Shown in pieces: positions 11,801 through 24,800 of a DNA stretch of 64,000 bases; the first letter of the stretch is position 1, and every line of letters starts with the position of its first letter. The notes beneath the pieces are model-generated. The model made no database searches and had not been told where the DNA came from. It saw only the letters and a list, made by a program, of their open reading frames with translations. The position numbers and the translations under genes are program-made. This DNA comes from Rotaria sordida. Taxonomy: Eukaryota; Rotifera; Eurotatoria; Philodinida; Philodinidae. Where the stretch lies: the NCBI GenBank assembly GCA_905250125.1, contig CAJNOL010000178.1, forward strand, positions 1-64,000, read 5' to 3'.

Positions 11801-14800
11801 TTTTGACAGGAACATCAGAGAGATCTACGATTTTCACCATTCCAGAGAGAAGATCCGGAACCATCGCAATATATCAAAATTTGATTGGTCAGTAATTGAT
11901 CGATCAAGTGAATTCTGGATGAAGACTTTTCCTGAGATCTCTGATTTAAGCCAATTGGCCTGTAATCATCTGGAAGAGCGGCTAAGCGAGGCGAATTCAC
12001 CATACTGAGTCGAACGGTTATAGTTATTTTTTAGTTCGAAATAATCTTACTCTGTTATCTCAATATTTTCGAATTGTTAACATCTTTATAAGATGAAGGC
12101 TGATTGTGAAATTTCAGAAATATTGACATAACAGGGTCAGATTATTTCGAACTAAAAAATAACTATAACCGCTCGACTCAGTATGGTGAATTCACCTCGC
12201 TTAGCTGCTCTGCCAGATGATCACAGATCAATTGGATGATCTCGGAAAAAGCTTATAACTCTCGAATGGAACAAGCTAGGAATATCAACCTTGGGCAAAT
12301 CGATATTGCAAAAGAAATTGATTCAAAAAATAAATGTTATGAGCCTAGAAATTATATCTTATAAGAGAGTAAGTTTTTTTTTGGATTACCCTGTATCTTC
12401 AAAAGATCAACAATTTTTTGAAGTAATCTTTAAGAGATCTCTATTTTATCCTTTTTGGAATTCAGATAAATGTCAGTTAATTGCAATATGAGATCGGAGT
12501 CACATATTCAGACAATGTTTTTGTAGTGAAACTTAGGAAAATTAGCTCTAAAAAATATTCAGAAAAACCTATAAGAATTGCAGTACAGCAAACGCACCAA
12601 GTCTCGACAGTCTCAACATTTATCCGAATTGTTTTTTTTTTGTCGATTTCACTCGTCATATAATTAGGAAAAGCATTTATGCATATTATCTGATTATTGA
12701 GAAAATCGATTTTTTCAATATGACAGCAAAAAGAAACCATAAAAACTGGCTCGTAGTCCGAGATTTTCAGGATCAGAACTTGAGTTTCCAAAAGAAACGA
12801 ATATCAGATTCAGAATTCGCACAATAATGTGCATCGAATAATATACTGAACACTTAAAACTAAATTTGTTCGACTTTCGAATTGCCGGCACCTCACAAAA
12901 AAAATGAAATATACTTTTTAAATAAAATATGTGATTTAATAGAGCAGAAAATTCTCTATCAAATAAGCCTTGAACAGTGTTTTCAGTGTGTTAAGAAGTG
13001 TACTAAACAGTAGAGAACATTTCGTCCTGTTTATTATGCACATCTGTCAAATCTCATGTTCAATTTAAATAAATTTCAATAACAAACCTGCTCCATGTTT
13101 TGAATTTATTATGCGAACGTTTGAATAGATAACCTTAAAAAGGCAATATTAACTACTAATGAATAAAATATTTCTCAATTAACCTTCTTTAGTTGGTTCA
13201 ACACCTGCTATTGATGTATTAGGAGTATTGGATAAACTTTGTTGAGGTGGATTTCGAGATAAATCTTCTTTTGGCTAAATTTTAAAAAAATATAAAAAAT
13301 ATTTCTAAAACAGAAAGAAAAGGAATAAATTTACCACAGATAACTGATTTTCATTTGATATTTCGGTAGTTTTATTATCATCAAGATTACACTAAAATTA
13401 AATTTAAAATATATATATATATACATATAAATTTTTGTAACCAATAAAAATGAAAAAGAATCCGAGCTGAGCTGAGTAGTAGAAGCATGAGCTTAAAAGT
13501 TAGTTGTCAATCAAAAAAAAAAAAAGAAAATGTCCAATCCCAAAAGAATGGTCAATAGCCATCAAATCACCTGGCGAGAATGGTGATCACGATGACGAAA
13601 TAATGATTTGCCTTTCATAGACAATTGATATGATGAAAACAATGAAGAATGTTTTATGTTATCTGTTGATGGGGAAGTTGGAGATGGTTCGGTTGATGAT
13701 GATCGAGACTATAAGATTAGATTAGAATATCAACGAGTTAAATTCGATATTTTCTTTTCGAAAAATATCTTTTTCTTTGCTTCACAATTGCTTTCGATAA
13801 TCATTAAAAATAAGATGATGATTCAAGTAAACAAAAGTCAATGAAGCGTAAAGAAAAAAAATCGATAATTATATGCATATTTGATTTATTACTCATCAAT
13901 ATTAACTTACTTTTCTTTGATTTGTATCATGAATTTTTTCTAAACTTTTTTGTTTTTGAACATTATCTTGTCGCATTTTTGTTAACTAAAAATTAAATCT
14001 TAAAATATTGAAAATGATTAATTTTTCAAATAATTATACTTGTGATGTAATTATATTAAAATCTCGTTCAGTATCTATTGATAATAATTCATGTCCTTGA
14101 TGAAAAAATGCTTTATGAATATTAATATACGATAGTAACAGTTCTACTAATTCAATTTTATGTTGATTAAATAAGACATTAATTTGATACGTATAATCTA
14201 TTGATGTATGACCAAAACAACTACGTGTTGCTATTAAAATTTTACTTGCATCTTCACACACATGAGCTAAAGAACAAAACAAATACATTTATAAATCATA
14301 TTTTATAAAGAAGTAAAAAAAAAAAATAACAAAAACATTCATGTTTAATATGTATAACAATTATTCAGTCAGAAATATGTTGAGAGAAGTTCGATGATAT
14401 ATATCAAGAGATGCGAATCGTAATATATTGAATGACGTATTTAAAATGCTTGTTTTTTTTTATTCAATGAATATTTGAAAAAATAATGAAGATTTAACAC
14501 GAAACATCGAACGCATGTATTGAGAAAGAAAAGTGATTGGTTTTTTTTTACAACGATGAATATTTTACCTGTTCGTTTTGAATATCCGATGAATGAAACA
14601 GGTGAGTATCACATAGGGGTGTAGCTCGGGAAGGTGGTGCACGTACTGTCTGTGCACCACCTTTGGCCACAAAACACGTAAAGGGGTACAGATAAAAACC
14701 CTTTTTGCGAAACAAAAAATTATTTTCTTACTAATATGCACTTTCCATAATAAATCGGGTATCCCCTTGGAAAATTCCTGACTACACCTCCAGTATAACA

Positions 14801-16265
14801 TAGCTATTTCTGTACAGTTCTATATGTTGATCTACTCTGCATGGTAGAATAGAACAAATAATTATTTATAGATCTGTTCTGTGCTCATCTCTGAAATAAA
14901 AGCGCATCATTCTAGTTGACTGATTCAATAACTAAAATATTTATTTATGTAAACAGAACAAATATGATTAATTGAAAGAAAACGATAATCAAAACTTTGA
15001 AAAGAGATTATTGATTAAGAAAATATTTTATCTTGTTTAATACGATTGAAAAAATTGATAATCCTCTTTTCTCTAAAATAAACATTTTTTAAAGATGAAC
15101 GTTCATGCAATTGCAAATAAGAAAAGTAACTAACAAAAATCTATAGATCAAAAGACTATTAAAAAAAAACTATCAGGCTTCATCTTAATAGACTTAAAGC
15201 ATGTTCTTTATTTCTATCGTAAATATACCTTCTTACGTCACAAATGCATATGAATATAATATTATCTTTTACTCTTGCACAGAAATTCTATCAAGTAAAG
15301 CATAAATATATAAACATTTTGTCCAAGTCTTTTTTTTTCTACTTCTCATTATCCTCAATTCCATTTCCAGCCAAGGTCTGCTAATAGAAATGACCTTATT
15401 CAACCTTTGTCAAGGATCCTTTTCTATACCATAATCAAACATTTATACATAGAAAGTCTACTTACGTTTAGTTTTTGATGCATCAGCATTCTTTTGTGAG
15501 GCTAAAAAGAAATTGAAAATCAATTAAAAATAATTAATTTTTGAATCATATTTACCAATATCATAATCAGAACTTAAACGTTCAAATAATTTTCCTTGAT
15601 CTTTAACTTTTTTAATATCTTCTTTTAACATTCGTGTTAATGTTCTTAGGACACTATTTGTTGTTTGTTCGAATAAACTCTATTATGAAAAACAAAATCA
15701 TATAAATAAAAACAATGAAAGTTTCTTTTTTATTTTATTTTATTTTTATTTACGGAAAAAAGTGCTTGTATTTCACTTAAATATTCACCAAATTTTGCTA
15801 AACTTCTATAAGTCACATCATCGGGAGAAAATAATTCACGAACATCATAAATGCATTTAAGAAATTTTCTAAAATAATATTTCATTTAAAAAAAACAATA
15901 TCTTTTTTTTTTTGTGTTTTTTTTTAAATATTCTTACTGAAATTCTTGTACAAATGTTTTCCCATTATTAATGACAGAATTACAAGATTTCGACATCTGA
16001 TATCAACAAATAACTTAATATGATTTATGATCAATTTTTTTAGTTTTTACCTGTTCTAAACGATCTTCTAACATATCGATATGATTTGTTGCTTGTCGAA
16101 GTTGATTTCTGATAAGAAAAGATTGCATAATAAGAGAAACATACAGCTTTTTATATATCGAATATTTTCTCCTCGAAAGGAAAAGGAAAAGAAAAAGAAA
16201 ACATACCGATAAGCAGGAGAATCTTTGAGACATTCTTCAAAGTCGATTTCGTTCATAATAATCAT
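8811..16265 (-). CDS. ACAP2-like: ACAP-type ArfGAP (BAR-PH-ArfGAP-ankyrin)
   Basis: GTPase-activating protein for Arf6-type GTPases on endosomal and plasma membranes. It starts with an acidic BAR domain ([11 protein letters not shown], matching the family N-terminus) encoded by exons from 16265 to about 13910, including [17 protein letters not shown] and [10 protein letters not shown]. The PH domain follows at about 11573-11200 ([40 protein letters not shown]). The ArfGAP zinc finger lies at about 10978-10850 with C-x2-C-x16-C-x2-C (CCDC...CLNC), an EWASINLG core and GGAHRGLGV bearing the arginine finger. The next exon carries VRSLHMDTW. Ankyrin repeats run from about 9700 to 8850 (LPGVDIHDADGKT-type blocks such as [13 protein letters not shown], recoverable near 9180). 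The stop is at 8811-8813. Length is roughly 750 residues, normal for ACAP2. The first ATG (16265) lies 4 nt after a strong acceptor (TTCTATTTAG); the ATG at 16256 is an alternative. Long introns hold repeat elements. Confidence 0.92.
11800..12370. repeat. Inverted-repeat element in ACAP intron
   Basis: Arms pair around a centre near 12093. The left arm (about 11850-12060), read in reverse complement, matches the right arm (about 12120-12330). The core blocks are CTGAGTCGAACGGTTATAG at 12005 against CTATAACCGCTCGACTCAG at 12164, then GGTGAATTCACCTCGCTTAG, then CCAGATGAT...CAATTGG. The inner 100 bp of the arms is almost perfect. The ORF at 11815-12003 is half of this element and has no known domain. 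Confidence 0.8.
12826..13053. repeat. Small MITE-like segment with shared terminus
   Basis: The right edge near 13027-13053, read on the minus strand, is GTGCATAATAAACAGGACGA. It closely matches the left edge of the element at 35388 (GCGCATAATAAACCGGACAA). The left edge near 12830 (GTGCATCGAATAATA) is a weaker inverted counterpart, so the left limit is uncertain. It lies in the same ACAP intron as the 12.1 kb element. Confidence 0.5.
14614..14797. repeat. ~180 bp TIR element with internal hairpin
   Basis: The termini AGGGGTGTAGCTCGGGAA (from 14615) and TTCCTGACTACACCTCC (to about 14790) are imperfect inverted repeats of roughly 18 bp. Inside, AAGGTGGTGCAC (14631-14642) and GTGCACCACCTT (14652-14663) form a perfect 12-bp stem with a 9-nt loop. 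The element lies in an ACAP intron and is more GC-rich than its flanks. No ORF of note. Confidence 0.65.
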
Positions 16266-18109
16266 TTGACTAAATAGAAAATAACGAAATACGATCTATG
16301 GTATTAAAACAAAAGATAAGATTTTAGTGAATAGAACGAAAATGAGTTTCGTTTTACTCCTTTTTTTTTTTTTAAAAAAAAAGAGAAGAAAGAAAACTAA
16401 ATCGATCTCATTGTAATCGACACATCTTGATATCTATTGTGATGATATAGTCAAGGATGGTTGTTTCTTTTTTTTTTTCTTTCTTCGCTTATATAATCAA
16501 GTAGATATTTAGTTCGAGGGTATAATTGTCACATTTGCTAATGTTTGCCGATAGCTAGTCTATTGGTTTGTTTCTTTATATTTGCACATCGTATAGAAAT
16601 CTATCTATGTTTAGTGAAAAAGAAAAATAAATTGTTATAGATGAACAACAGAAGAATAACATATGTTTATTATAAAAGAGAACTTGACCTATTGTTAGCA
16701 TCGATTACACGGAAGCTACTTACTCAATTGATTTGTATTGGTTGGTTCAATTGGTAACTCGTCTTTACACCGACATAATGTAAAAACAAAACAAACAGAG
16801 ATATAATCTAGAGAAACAGATGGTAAAGTACATAGGATATTTTATATCTATCGTCTTTATCACAATTACTATATAAACATTGATACATTATACAACTTCA
16901 TCATCTCAATAATCGCTCATATATCTTTCATAATCTATAGAAAAAGAAAATAGGAAATACTCAAGTTCATGCTGTTAATAAATAACCTTTTACTTGATAT
17001 TTATGCACAAAATATAGTTAAGTGTATGATAACGACTATTTTTTAATTTAACAGTAAAAACAACACTACTCATTTGATAATTGAGAAGGAGAATAAGTCA
17101 AAAAGAAATTATCTTATTTCTTATTTTAAAAAATTTATTGAAAGATACATATATACTACTTTTCCTCTTCATCAAATAGTAAACTCCACACAAGTAATAT
17201 ATTCATTATTCTTGGCGTCAAAATCTAATGCATGTCAATATTTTTTGAATATCTCGAGAATACCAGTAGCTAGAAACCTACAGTTTTCACCAGATATTTT
17301 TGAAAAACAAACTTTCTCAACTAATAATATGTTCCCATTTAGCGAATCGATAGTGAAGGCATCTTCTAGCTTATTACATTCAGGAGCTAAAAACCTTGAA
17401 ATCAATTAATTAACTACTAGTCATTCTAAACTGTATTGAATTTGATGTATTCGTCTAAGCTCAGTTCAATGACGATATTTGTTTTTAGTTTCAACATGAT
17501 TGTAAGTTGCTAAATCATGATTTTTGCAATTTAGTCTATATAAAACTTTTAATGTTAGATGGGATATTTTCAAGATCATGTCTTTCCAACGTTAGATTGT
17601 TTCAAAACTAAAGACAAATACCACCATTGGACTCAACGTAGACGAATATACTAAACTCAATACAGTTTAAAGTGACTAGTGGTTAGTTGACTGACTTCAA
17701 GGCTTTCAGTAAAATGCTTATAACTCCTGGATGGAATAAGCTAGAAGATATCTTCGCTACTGATTCACTAAATTATTAGTTGAAAGAGGTTTTTTTTTCG
17801 AAAACTTCTGGTAAAAATCTATACTAAATTTTCACTTCCTCTACATTTCTCTTTCGAATGGTAAAACTGGCAGATTTCTAACTATTTTTATTCTCGAGAT
17901 ATTCAAAAAATAATAAACTAAATTACATTTTGACACCAACAATAGTAGTGTAATTGGAAAAAAGTTGTGAGAGGGTCAAACTCCTTTTTTAAGCTAAACT
18001 CAATCGTCTCGGAGAAGGCTGAAGCTCATCTAACCACGTGTCTGATTACATCATAAAATATTCACTATAAATAAAACAAGACTAGAATTTGTTTTTTATT
18101 GACAATAAA
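16266..18109. other. Intergenic: ACAP upstream region and PIGC downstream region
   Basis: 16266-17080 is AT-rich with A and T runs and no recognisable gene; it is expected to hold the ACAP promoter. 17080-18000 is an inverted-repeat element (separate entry). The 111-codon ORF at 17074-17409 is the left arm of that element and has no family features. Confidence 0.6.
17080..18000. repeat. ~0.9 kb inverted-repeat element downstream of PIGC
   Basis: Arms pair around a centre near 17543. Examples are TTCTCAACTAATAATATG near 17311 with its complement near 17770, TTAGCTTATTACATTCAGGA near 17370 with TCCTGGATGGAATAAGCTAG near 17726, and TAAACTGTATTGAATTTGATGTATTCGTCTA-type sequence near 17428 with TAGACGAATATACTAAACTC near 17639. 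Conservation is strongest near the centre and weak at the ends. It ends about 110 bp from the PIGC stop codon. Confidence 0.75.
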
Positions 18110-19362
18110 TCAATCATATTTATCTTTTCTATGTTCTACAACTACAGCTTCTTCCCATGCACCACGTATTGATCTAAATAAATAAAATAACAATTTTACT
18201 TTTAATAATAAAACAAAATTCCATTCCTACATTTTAAATTTTTGTAATGAAACAAGCCATAATGGACAAAGAAATGTTAAAAAAATAATAGCTAATATAT
18301 ATAATATAGTACATAATAATGAAAGACGAGATAAAAATATTACACATCCAATGATATGTACAATTGTTAGTAGTGAAAATATACGAAAACTTGATTTCTA
18401 AAGAAATAAAAAAAGAAAACGATTCAGTAATTTTTTTCATTAATTATTTTATTTAATTACTTTAATATATTTTCTTAATTCAGACCATAAAGCAAAAACA
18501 AGTACAGCTGATGTTACTAAACAAAATGTATGAAATGATGTTGATAAACGTGATGCAAGACAAACAGATGAAAATAAAGCTACACTAAATGATAATGCTT
18601 TTTGTACCCTAAAAATATAGCGAAAGAAGAAAAACAACAACAAAAGAGATTAAAAATTATTATTTTTTTCTAAGATCTTTACATTGCTGTTTCAGCTCCA
18701 TAATCATAAAATATTAAATGAGTTAACATCATTAATGTACTCATTGCATAAATTGTATCTGTACTTATTGTTTTTGTTAATGTAAAAACAACAGGTGATA
18801 CCATTGAACCAAATAAAAGAAATATTAATAAAGTTTTAAGATTTTCTTGTACTATATAAACAAAAGTTTTAAAATAATTTTTTAATATAAAAACAAAAAA
18901 GATAAAAGTTTCTTTGGTTTTTTACATAATTTTATATTAATATGTCTTCGATAAAGAAATAAACCAATAATACCAATTAATGCATTTATAATTAAAATAT
19001 TTTTTGGATGAAGATTATCATTATCCAAATGAATAAAAAGTATTATAAATAATATTACTCTTAAAAATATAAATAAGAATGATAATAAATATATTCCGTA
19101 AATATAATACTTACAAGCTTACTTGTTGAGTTATTAAACCAGATTCAGCTACTGTTGACCAATAAATATGACGATATAATGAAGAAGATATTGAAGAATT
19201 TATTTTACTATTCATTTGATATATATGATCATCATCAAAAATTTTAAAATCATGAAGAGATACATCATATAAAACTTTGGGATATTGACTTGACAACATT
19301 CTTTTTGTTTTTGAATAATAAATGATTGATTCATCATCGTTGACACATAGATTATTCGTCAT
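18110..19362 (-). CDS. PIGC: PIG-C, subunit of GPI N-acetylglucosaminyltransferase
   Basis: Multi-pass ER membrane subunit of the complex that transfers GlcNAc to phosphatidylinositol, the first step of GPI-anchor synthesis. The start is ATG 19362 (MTNNLCVNDDES) and the stop is TGA at 18110-18112. Five or so short-intron exons give about 300 residues, the usual length. Seen: KVLYDVSLHDFKIFDD (family KVLYE..FPDN), DTIYAMSTLMMLTHLIFYDYG (about 18775-18700; most of it matches the family's DTIYAMS...HLIFFDYGA), SVCLASRLSTSFHTF (18580-18530) with VFALWSELRK, and a C-terminal SIRGAWEEA (about 18175). Several hydrophobic helices are clear between these. A GCAG acceptor-like site lies just before the ATG. 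About 140 bp upstream is an inverted-repeat element that may affect its promoter. Confidence 0.9.
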
Positions 19363-19504
19363 TCTGCAGATCTGTTGGTTATGTTTAAATAACCAGTTGA
19401 TCTTTTGCTGTCACTAGATGTCGCTATATTTCATTCAATTGTGATACTTGCTTATCAAAACTTAGATTGATATTGATACATTGACATATTAGAATATGAA
19501 CATA

Positions 19505-20180
19505 TACTGAGTACAACAATTATTCAACAAAATTTATTTTCAATTTTTACCGACTGCCGTAATCGTTAGAAAGAATCCAAATAGTGATTTGAATATAGAA
19601 AATTCTTTTCAACAAGAATATAAGAAAATAAAAATTATTATCAGATTCTTAAAGATAGGGACTTCAGAAAACCAAAATTCTAGTTTTTCAACACCTAGAT
19701 CGCATAAATAAAATTTATTAGACTATATAGAACGATAGAGTAAACCATCCTCTACAAAATGAGACATCGCTGAGTTCTCTGCGATGTTTTTTGGCTGAGA
19801 TACAACAATTTGATTGAACGTCAAAAAATGGTTTTACTAAAGAATATTAGAAAAACCAACTATAAGGACTTCTGTAACGTTGCTGTATCTCAGCTAAAAA
19901 ATGTCACAGAGAACTTGGAGATGTCTCATTTTTTTAGGGAATTGTTTAAATTATCTAGTCTAAACAAAATTATATTTATCCATTCTTGGTGCTGAAAAAC
20001 TAGCTTTTTGGTTTTCTGGAGTTTCTGTCTTTGTAAATCTCATAATAATTTTTATTTTCTTATATTCCTTTTGGAAACAATTTTCTCTATGCGAATTACT
20101 ACATGGATCTTTTCTAACGTTTACAGCAACGAATAAAAATGAAAATGAACCTTGTTGAATAGCTTTCATACTCACTGTTT
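19505..20180. repeat. ~0.68 kb inverted-repeat element upstream of PIGC
   Basis: The arms pair around a centre near 19845. AATATAAGAAAATAAAAATT near 19618 pairs with AATTTTTATTTTCTTATATT near 20046. CGTTAGAAAGAATCC near 19563 pairs with GGATCTTTTCTAACG near 20105. CTGAGATACAACA near 19793 pairs with TGCTGTATCTCAG near 19884. Arms are about 300 bp and the loop about 70 bp. ORFs at 19810-19995, 19960-20196 and 20114-20305 fall inside it and look incidental. Confidence 0.8.
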
Positions 20181-20305
20181 GAGCCATTTCTTGCAAAACG
20201 GAACATACTAACCAGAGATTGAAAACGAACCGAACTCGAACTAATTTTCGAAAAGTGAATGAATGTAGGTAAACGTATAAGAAAAATGATCGATTGAGGT
20301 CTCAC

Positions 20306-21826
20306 ATGTTTTGATGATAAGACTTTTGTATATATCAGAGATCAAAATGAATAGAAAATTTTCAATTCGGATTCGATTCGATTTAGATTGAGTTGAAAAA
20401 AAAAACAATATTATGTAGTTTCACATACCACTCATTTTTCACGATGTTTTTTTTCCTGACAATGACAGTTATCTATCAATTGTGCTAGAATCTATGTATA
20501 TTTTGAATAATACAGGACTAAGTATCAGTTTGAATATTTTCAAATCTTCATTATTTGATACTGTAGGAAAGCCGAACAGCTTTTAAGAGGAAGCCGTTGA
20601 TCATCTACTATCGTTAGATAATACTTGAAAATGAATATCGTTGTTCAATAATGAACGTTTTATGGTAAATATTGATTGTACTATAGATAACGAAGACGAT
20701 AGACGAAAGGACTACTAATATAAGCACATTTTATAGACTAAAATACCGAAAAAAGAAAGAGATAATAGCTATTCTTTGTTAGCGATCATCTTTTATGCAA
20801 ATCAATCAATCAAACTTTCATGGGACTGTATAACTATATAATAAAGAAAGAAGTCATTATGAACCGAATATGTTAGAAAGGATTTGATACGGCTTCGATC
20901 TCTGGTATATATGAATGATCAATCAAATTTATCTAAATTCCCGTTTTGCTTTACTATCATTTCTCGATACAATAACTGATTGTAACCAAATTTTGATAGT
21001 ATTGTTGAATAATTAATTTGAGTAAGTCATATATGAAAGTAATTTCTGTAGAAATACTCTTCAATCTAACTATTTTTCGTACATTACTCGAAACTATTAA
21101 AAAAAAAGAATCTCGTGTGATACGTCATAAGTGATTATTTGAATCGTAATACTCTTTACTGTTTATTTCATTGATATTCGAGTCATGTTAAATCAAAAGA
21201 TGATTATGCACAATACGAGATTAAGATGACAGTTGTGTCCATTTTTTGTTTATGGAAAATGATGTAGAGACTTACAGAGTCACGTTTTTTTAACTCGAAC
21301 TCCGAAAATTATTTTCTATAAATTAGCGACAGCTTACGTGTCTGACAATAATATGTAATTTAAGGTCGTATGACGATGATAAAAATACATTTAATGACGA
21401 ATTTGAAGTCATTGAATAGTGTTGATCTTTTCTTTTGCAACAATCACTTACGAAAATTAATCCAGTGTAAATGTTTTCTTTTGTGTTTTTTTTCTATTGC
21501 ATGTTATTTCGTTATCGGTGAGCTGTGGAGTTTTTATAATTTACATAATCTCCAACGGAATCGTATTTCAAAGTCCGATGCAAGGCTTTAAAATGAGACC
21601 AAGCATTGCTATTTAATTAGTATCGAATTTCTCTATATCCATTTGCTATCTCTCTATATGTTTGTATAACATAAACATAAATTTCGCAAATACCTATCAT
21701 ATAATAAATTATAATGCGTAAGAGAAAATTAATTTTGAATATTATCTTTTACTCCGTTTTACAAGTATATTATTCAAAAAAAAAAAGAAAAAGGAAAAGA
21801 AAAGTGAAAGATACATATTCAATATT

Positions 21827-21864
<38 letters not shown>

Positions 21865-21868
21865 CCAA
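20306..21868. other. Intergenic between PIGC start and chitin synthase stop
   Basis: AT-rich sequence with no recognisable exon, RNA gene or long repeat apart from the CA microsatellite at its right edge. ORFs at 21370-21591 and 21714-21935 have no family signature. Confidence 0.6.
21829..21860. repeat. (CA)n microsatellite beside the chitin synthase stop codon
   Basis: About sixteen CA units end roughly 9 bp from the chitin synthase stop codon at 21869-21871. They are therefore expected as a (UG)n tract at the start of the 3' UTR of that mRNA. Confidence 0.85.
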
Positions 21869-24800
21869 CTACAAATGGTCTAAATGCCGATCTTTCGATT
21901 TTCTTCGATATTTTTTTGAAATAGCTATTTGTTGATTATTAGTACCAATAGCACTATCACGTGATGTTAATGCACTTGGTGTACGTCTAGTTTTTGGTAA
22001 AGCTGAGTGTTGTTGTTGTTGTTGAAAGACATCAGTTAATTTAACTCGTGGATTTTTATGTGATTGTTGTTGTTGTTGTGTTAATGCTTGATAACGTGAT
22101 TTAAAAACATGATCAAGTGATTTATTATATAAATGACGTTTATTAGATATTTGACGTCGTTTTATTGCATCATAACTAGTTCCATACGTTTTAACTGAAC
22201 CTGATATATAACCAGCCCTAGAAATAAATTTGATTACATATAAAGACAACAAAAAAAACAAACAAAATGTATGTCTTATATTCTTACATTTGACTTATTT
22301 CACTATGATCAGTTGTATCTAAATTTCTTTGCATATCATTTACTTTAGCTATATCACTCCATTGTTGTGATGTACAAGCAGAATTTTTTATATATTTTGG
22401 TTCATTTATACGATAAACAAGTCCTGTTGTTGATAAATCAGGTTCAGTTGCTTGTTTATCATCATCATTAATATCATAATCAGGTTCAGGTAAGCCTTCT
22501 TCATCAAAACCTTTTAATTGTTGTAAAACTTTAACTTGTTCAACAGCATCTTCAACATTATCAGTTGCAAAATCTCCACGTCGATGACCACGGCCATTTT
22601 TTCCTCTACTTCGATGACCAATTTTTAAATCTGTTGATGCTAATAAATGTAATAATGTTCCATAACGATGCCATAACATTGAAACAAATTGTACAAGTAA
22701 AATAGTTGCAAAAAAAACTAAAAATCCAAAACCAAGTGGTTCAAAACGTAATGGTTCATTATGTAAACGTTTTATTGGTATAAATACATAATCACGTATA
22801 CGTTCTGAAACAAGTTGAAATGAAAATATAATAACAAGCCATAATGTATTAATCATAAAGAATATAAAACAACCATTGTTACGTAGTGATTTAAGATCAC
22901 AAACCATTTTTTTTTGATGATCTTTATCTTCAACTAATGGATATAAATAACGATCGATTAATTCTCGAAAAAATTTTGTTTCACGCGGATCAAGCATTAC
23001 AACTTCAGAATCAAGTAATGATTCTTGAAATATCCATGCAGGATTAACTAAAGAACAAAAATAAAACAACATATGTTCTATATTTATTTGGAATAGTTAA
23101 AGTTTTCTTTATAAATATATTATTAAATATTGTCATAGAATCGATATTAATGATTTTATTATGAGTCTATCTTTTTCTTCTAATATATTGACTTTTACTC
23201 AGATATAACAAAAAAGCGTATCTTTTTACATCGCTCATATACACCACGGATTCGATGTCATTGTTCGAGCATACAAACTACGAAAAGATCTCAAACTTTT
23301 ACGATAAACTATTCTCATAAAAGCTTCTCTCACGAGAGAACATTCCAAAGTGTTCACTCATTTTCGAGTCGGGACTTAATGCGTCTTGTAGATTTTACTG
23401 AACTATGTCTACCATGAAAAAAGTTCGTGATCATGGCTTGTTTCTGAGGAGATCCAACCCTTCTAATGAATTTAGGCTGTAGGACCCGACCTTTTGCAGC
23501 AAGATCATGTTTTCAAACTTCAATCTGAAATTAGATAAAGATATCAATTAGAGTAGCTTGCATAAAAAATTTCAGGACATTTGAAGTAAGCCTCTCCAAG
23601 ATACGGAACTTTTAAAATATAGGGTCTTTTCTATAGATACTATGTACAGCATGTTTATTTTTGAAAGCTTTTATATTTCAGAGAGACTAAATATCGTCTT
23701 GTTGCACATATTGAATGCTCCACTTAAAATTCACTAAAAATGTTCAACCTCTTCAGAAACAAACTATAGGAACGAACTTTTTTCATGATAGACATTGTTC
23801 AACAAGATGCACTAAATCTTGACTTAAAAACAAACAAACATCTGAGAATATTCCCTCGTCAGTTCAAAGTTTCGAATCAAAATTTGAAAATCATTTTTCC
23901 TAGTGTTTCTGAGAGAAAACCATAAAAATGCAGTATCTCGACAGTAATAACCTAAAGATCCGAACACTTTTTAGAACATTCATAGCTCATTAGAATTAAC
24001 ATAATGCATATAGTCTCGACTCAAAAGCGATTAATCAGTTTATGAATTTCTCTTGTAAGAATTACTAATTCGTCGATCGTCACTCTATGTTTATCATGAT
24101 ATGTCTAACTATAAGTCTTCAGTATCGTACAAATTGTGGTCTTCATCTTCATGTTTTAATGATCTATATTTTTATTTTGATTCTTTTTTTTTGTTTATTG
24201 AAAGTTTTATAAAGAAATTTGTGACTCTTTGAAAAAAATATTTAGTTAAATTGATCATGAAAATCTTTACCTTAAATTCTTATTTCTTATTTCTATTAAA
24301 ATAAATATCATAAATCCTTACCTAATTCATCACGTTTAATCACTTGTGGAGATTCAAATGAACGTGTAACACCACCATAAGACATAATTTGTCCATATGG
24401 TGTACTTCGTGCATTATTTAATCCACGATAAATTAATTGTTGTTGATGATCAATTTGTGGAAAACTAGCACGATTAATAGGTCCACCTGTTGTTTGAGGT
24501 GAAGCAGCACAAGCTGCTAATTGCATTAAACTATATTTAGCATCAACATCAGATCCAGTTTGTGCTTTCGTCGTTGGTGGATATAAGCCTGTTGTTGCTA
24601 CAGCTTCCATTTCTTCATCAAATTTACTCTAAAAAAAAACATGTTTTTAGGTCTTAAAAAGTGAAAAGTTATTAGTAGTACTTTTTCCATTCGTTCAATA
24701 GCGCCTAAAATTTGTTTTAATAAAATTCCGTTGAGTCCTGATTGCTCAAGACCAAGCCATTTACGTGCATACGAACGTACTCGTTGATCATATTTTTTAA

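Noticed and set aside
17074-17409. 111-codon ORF as a possible gene
   Set aside because: It is the left arm of an inverted-repeat element; the right arm holds no equivalent ORF and no domain is seen.
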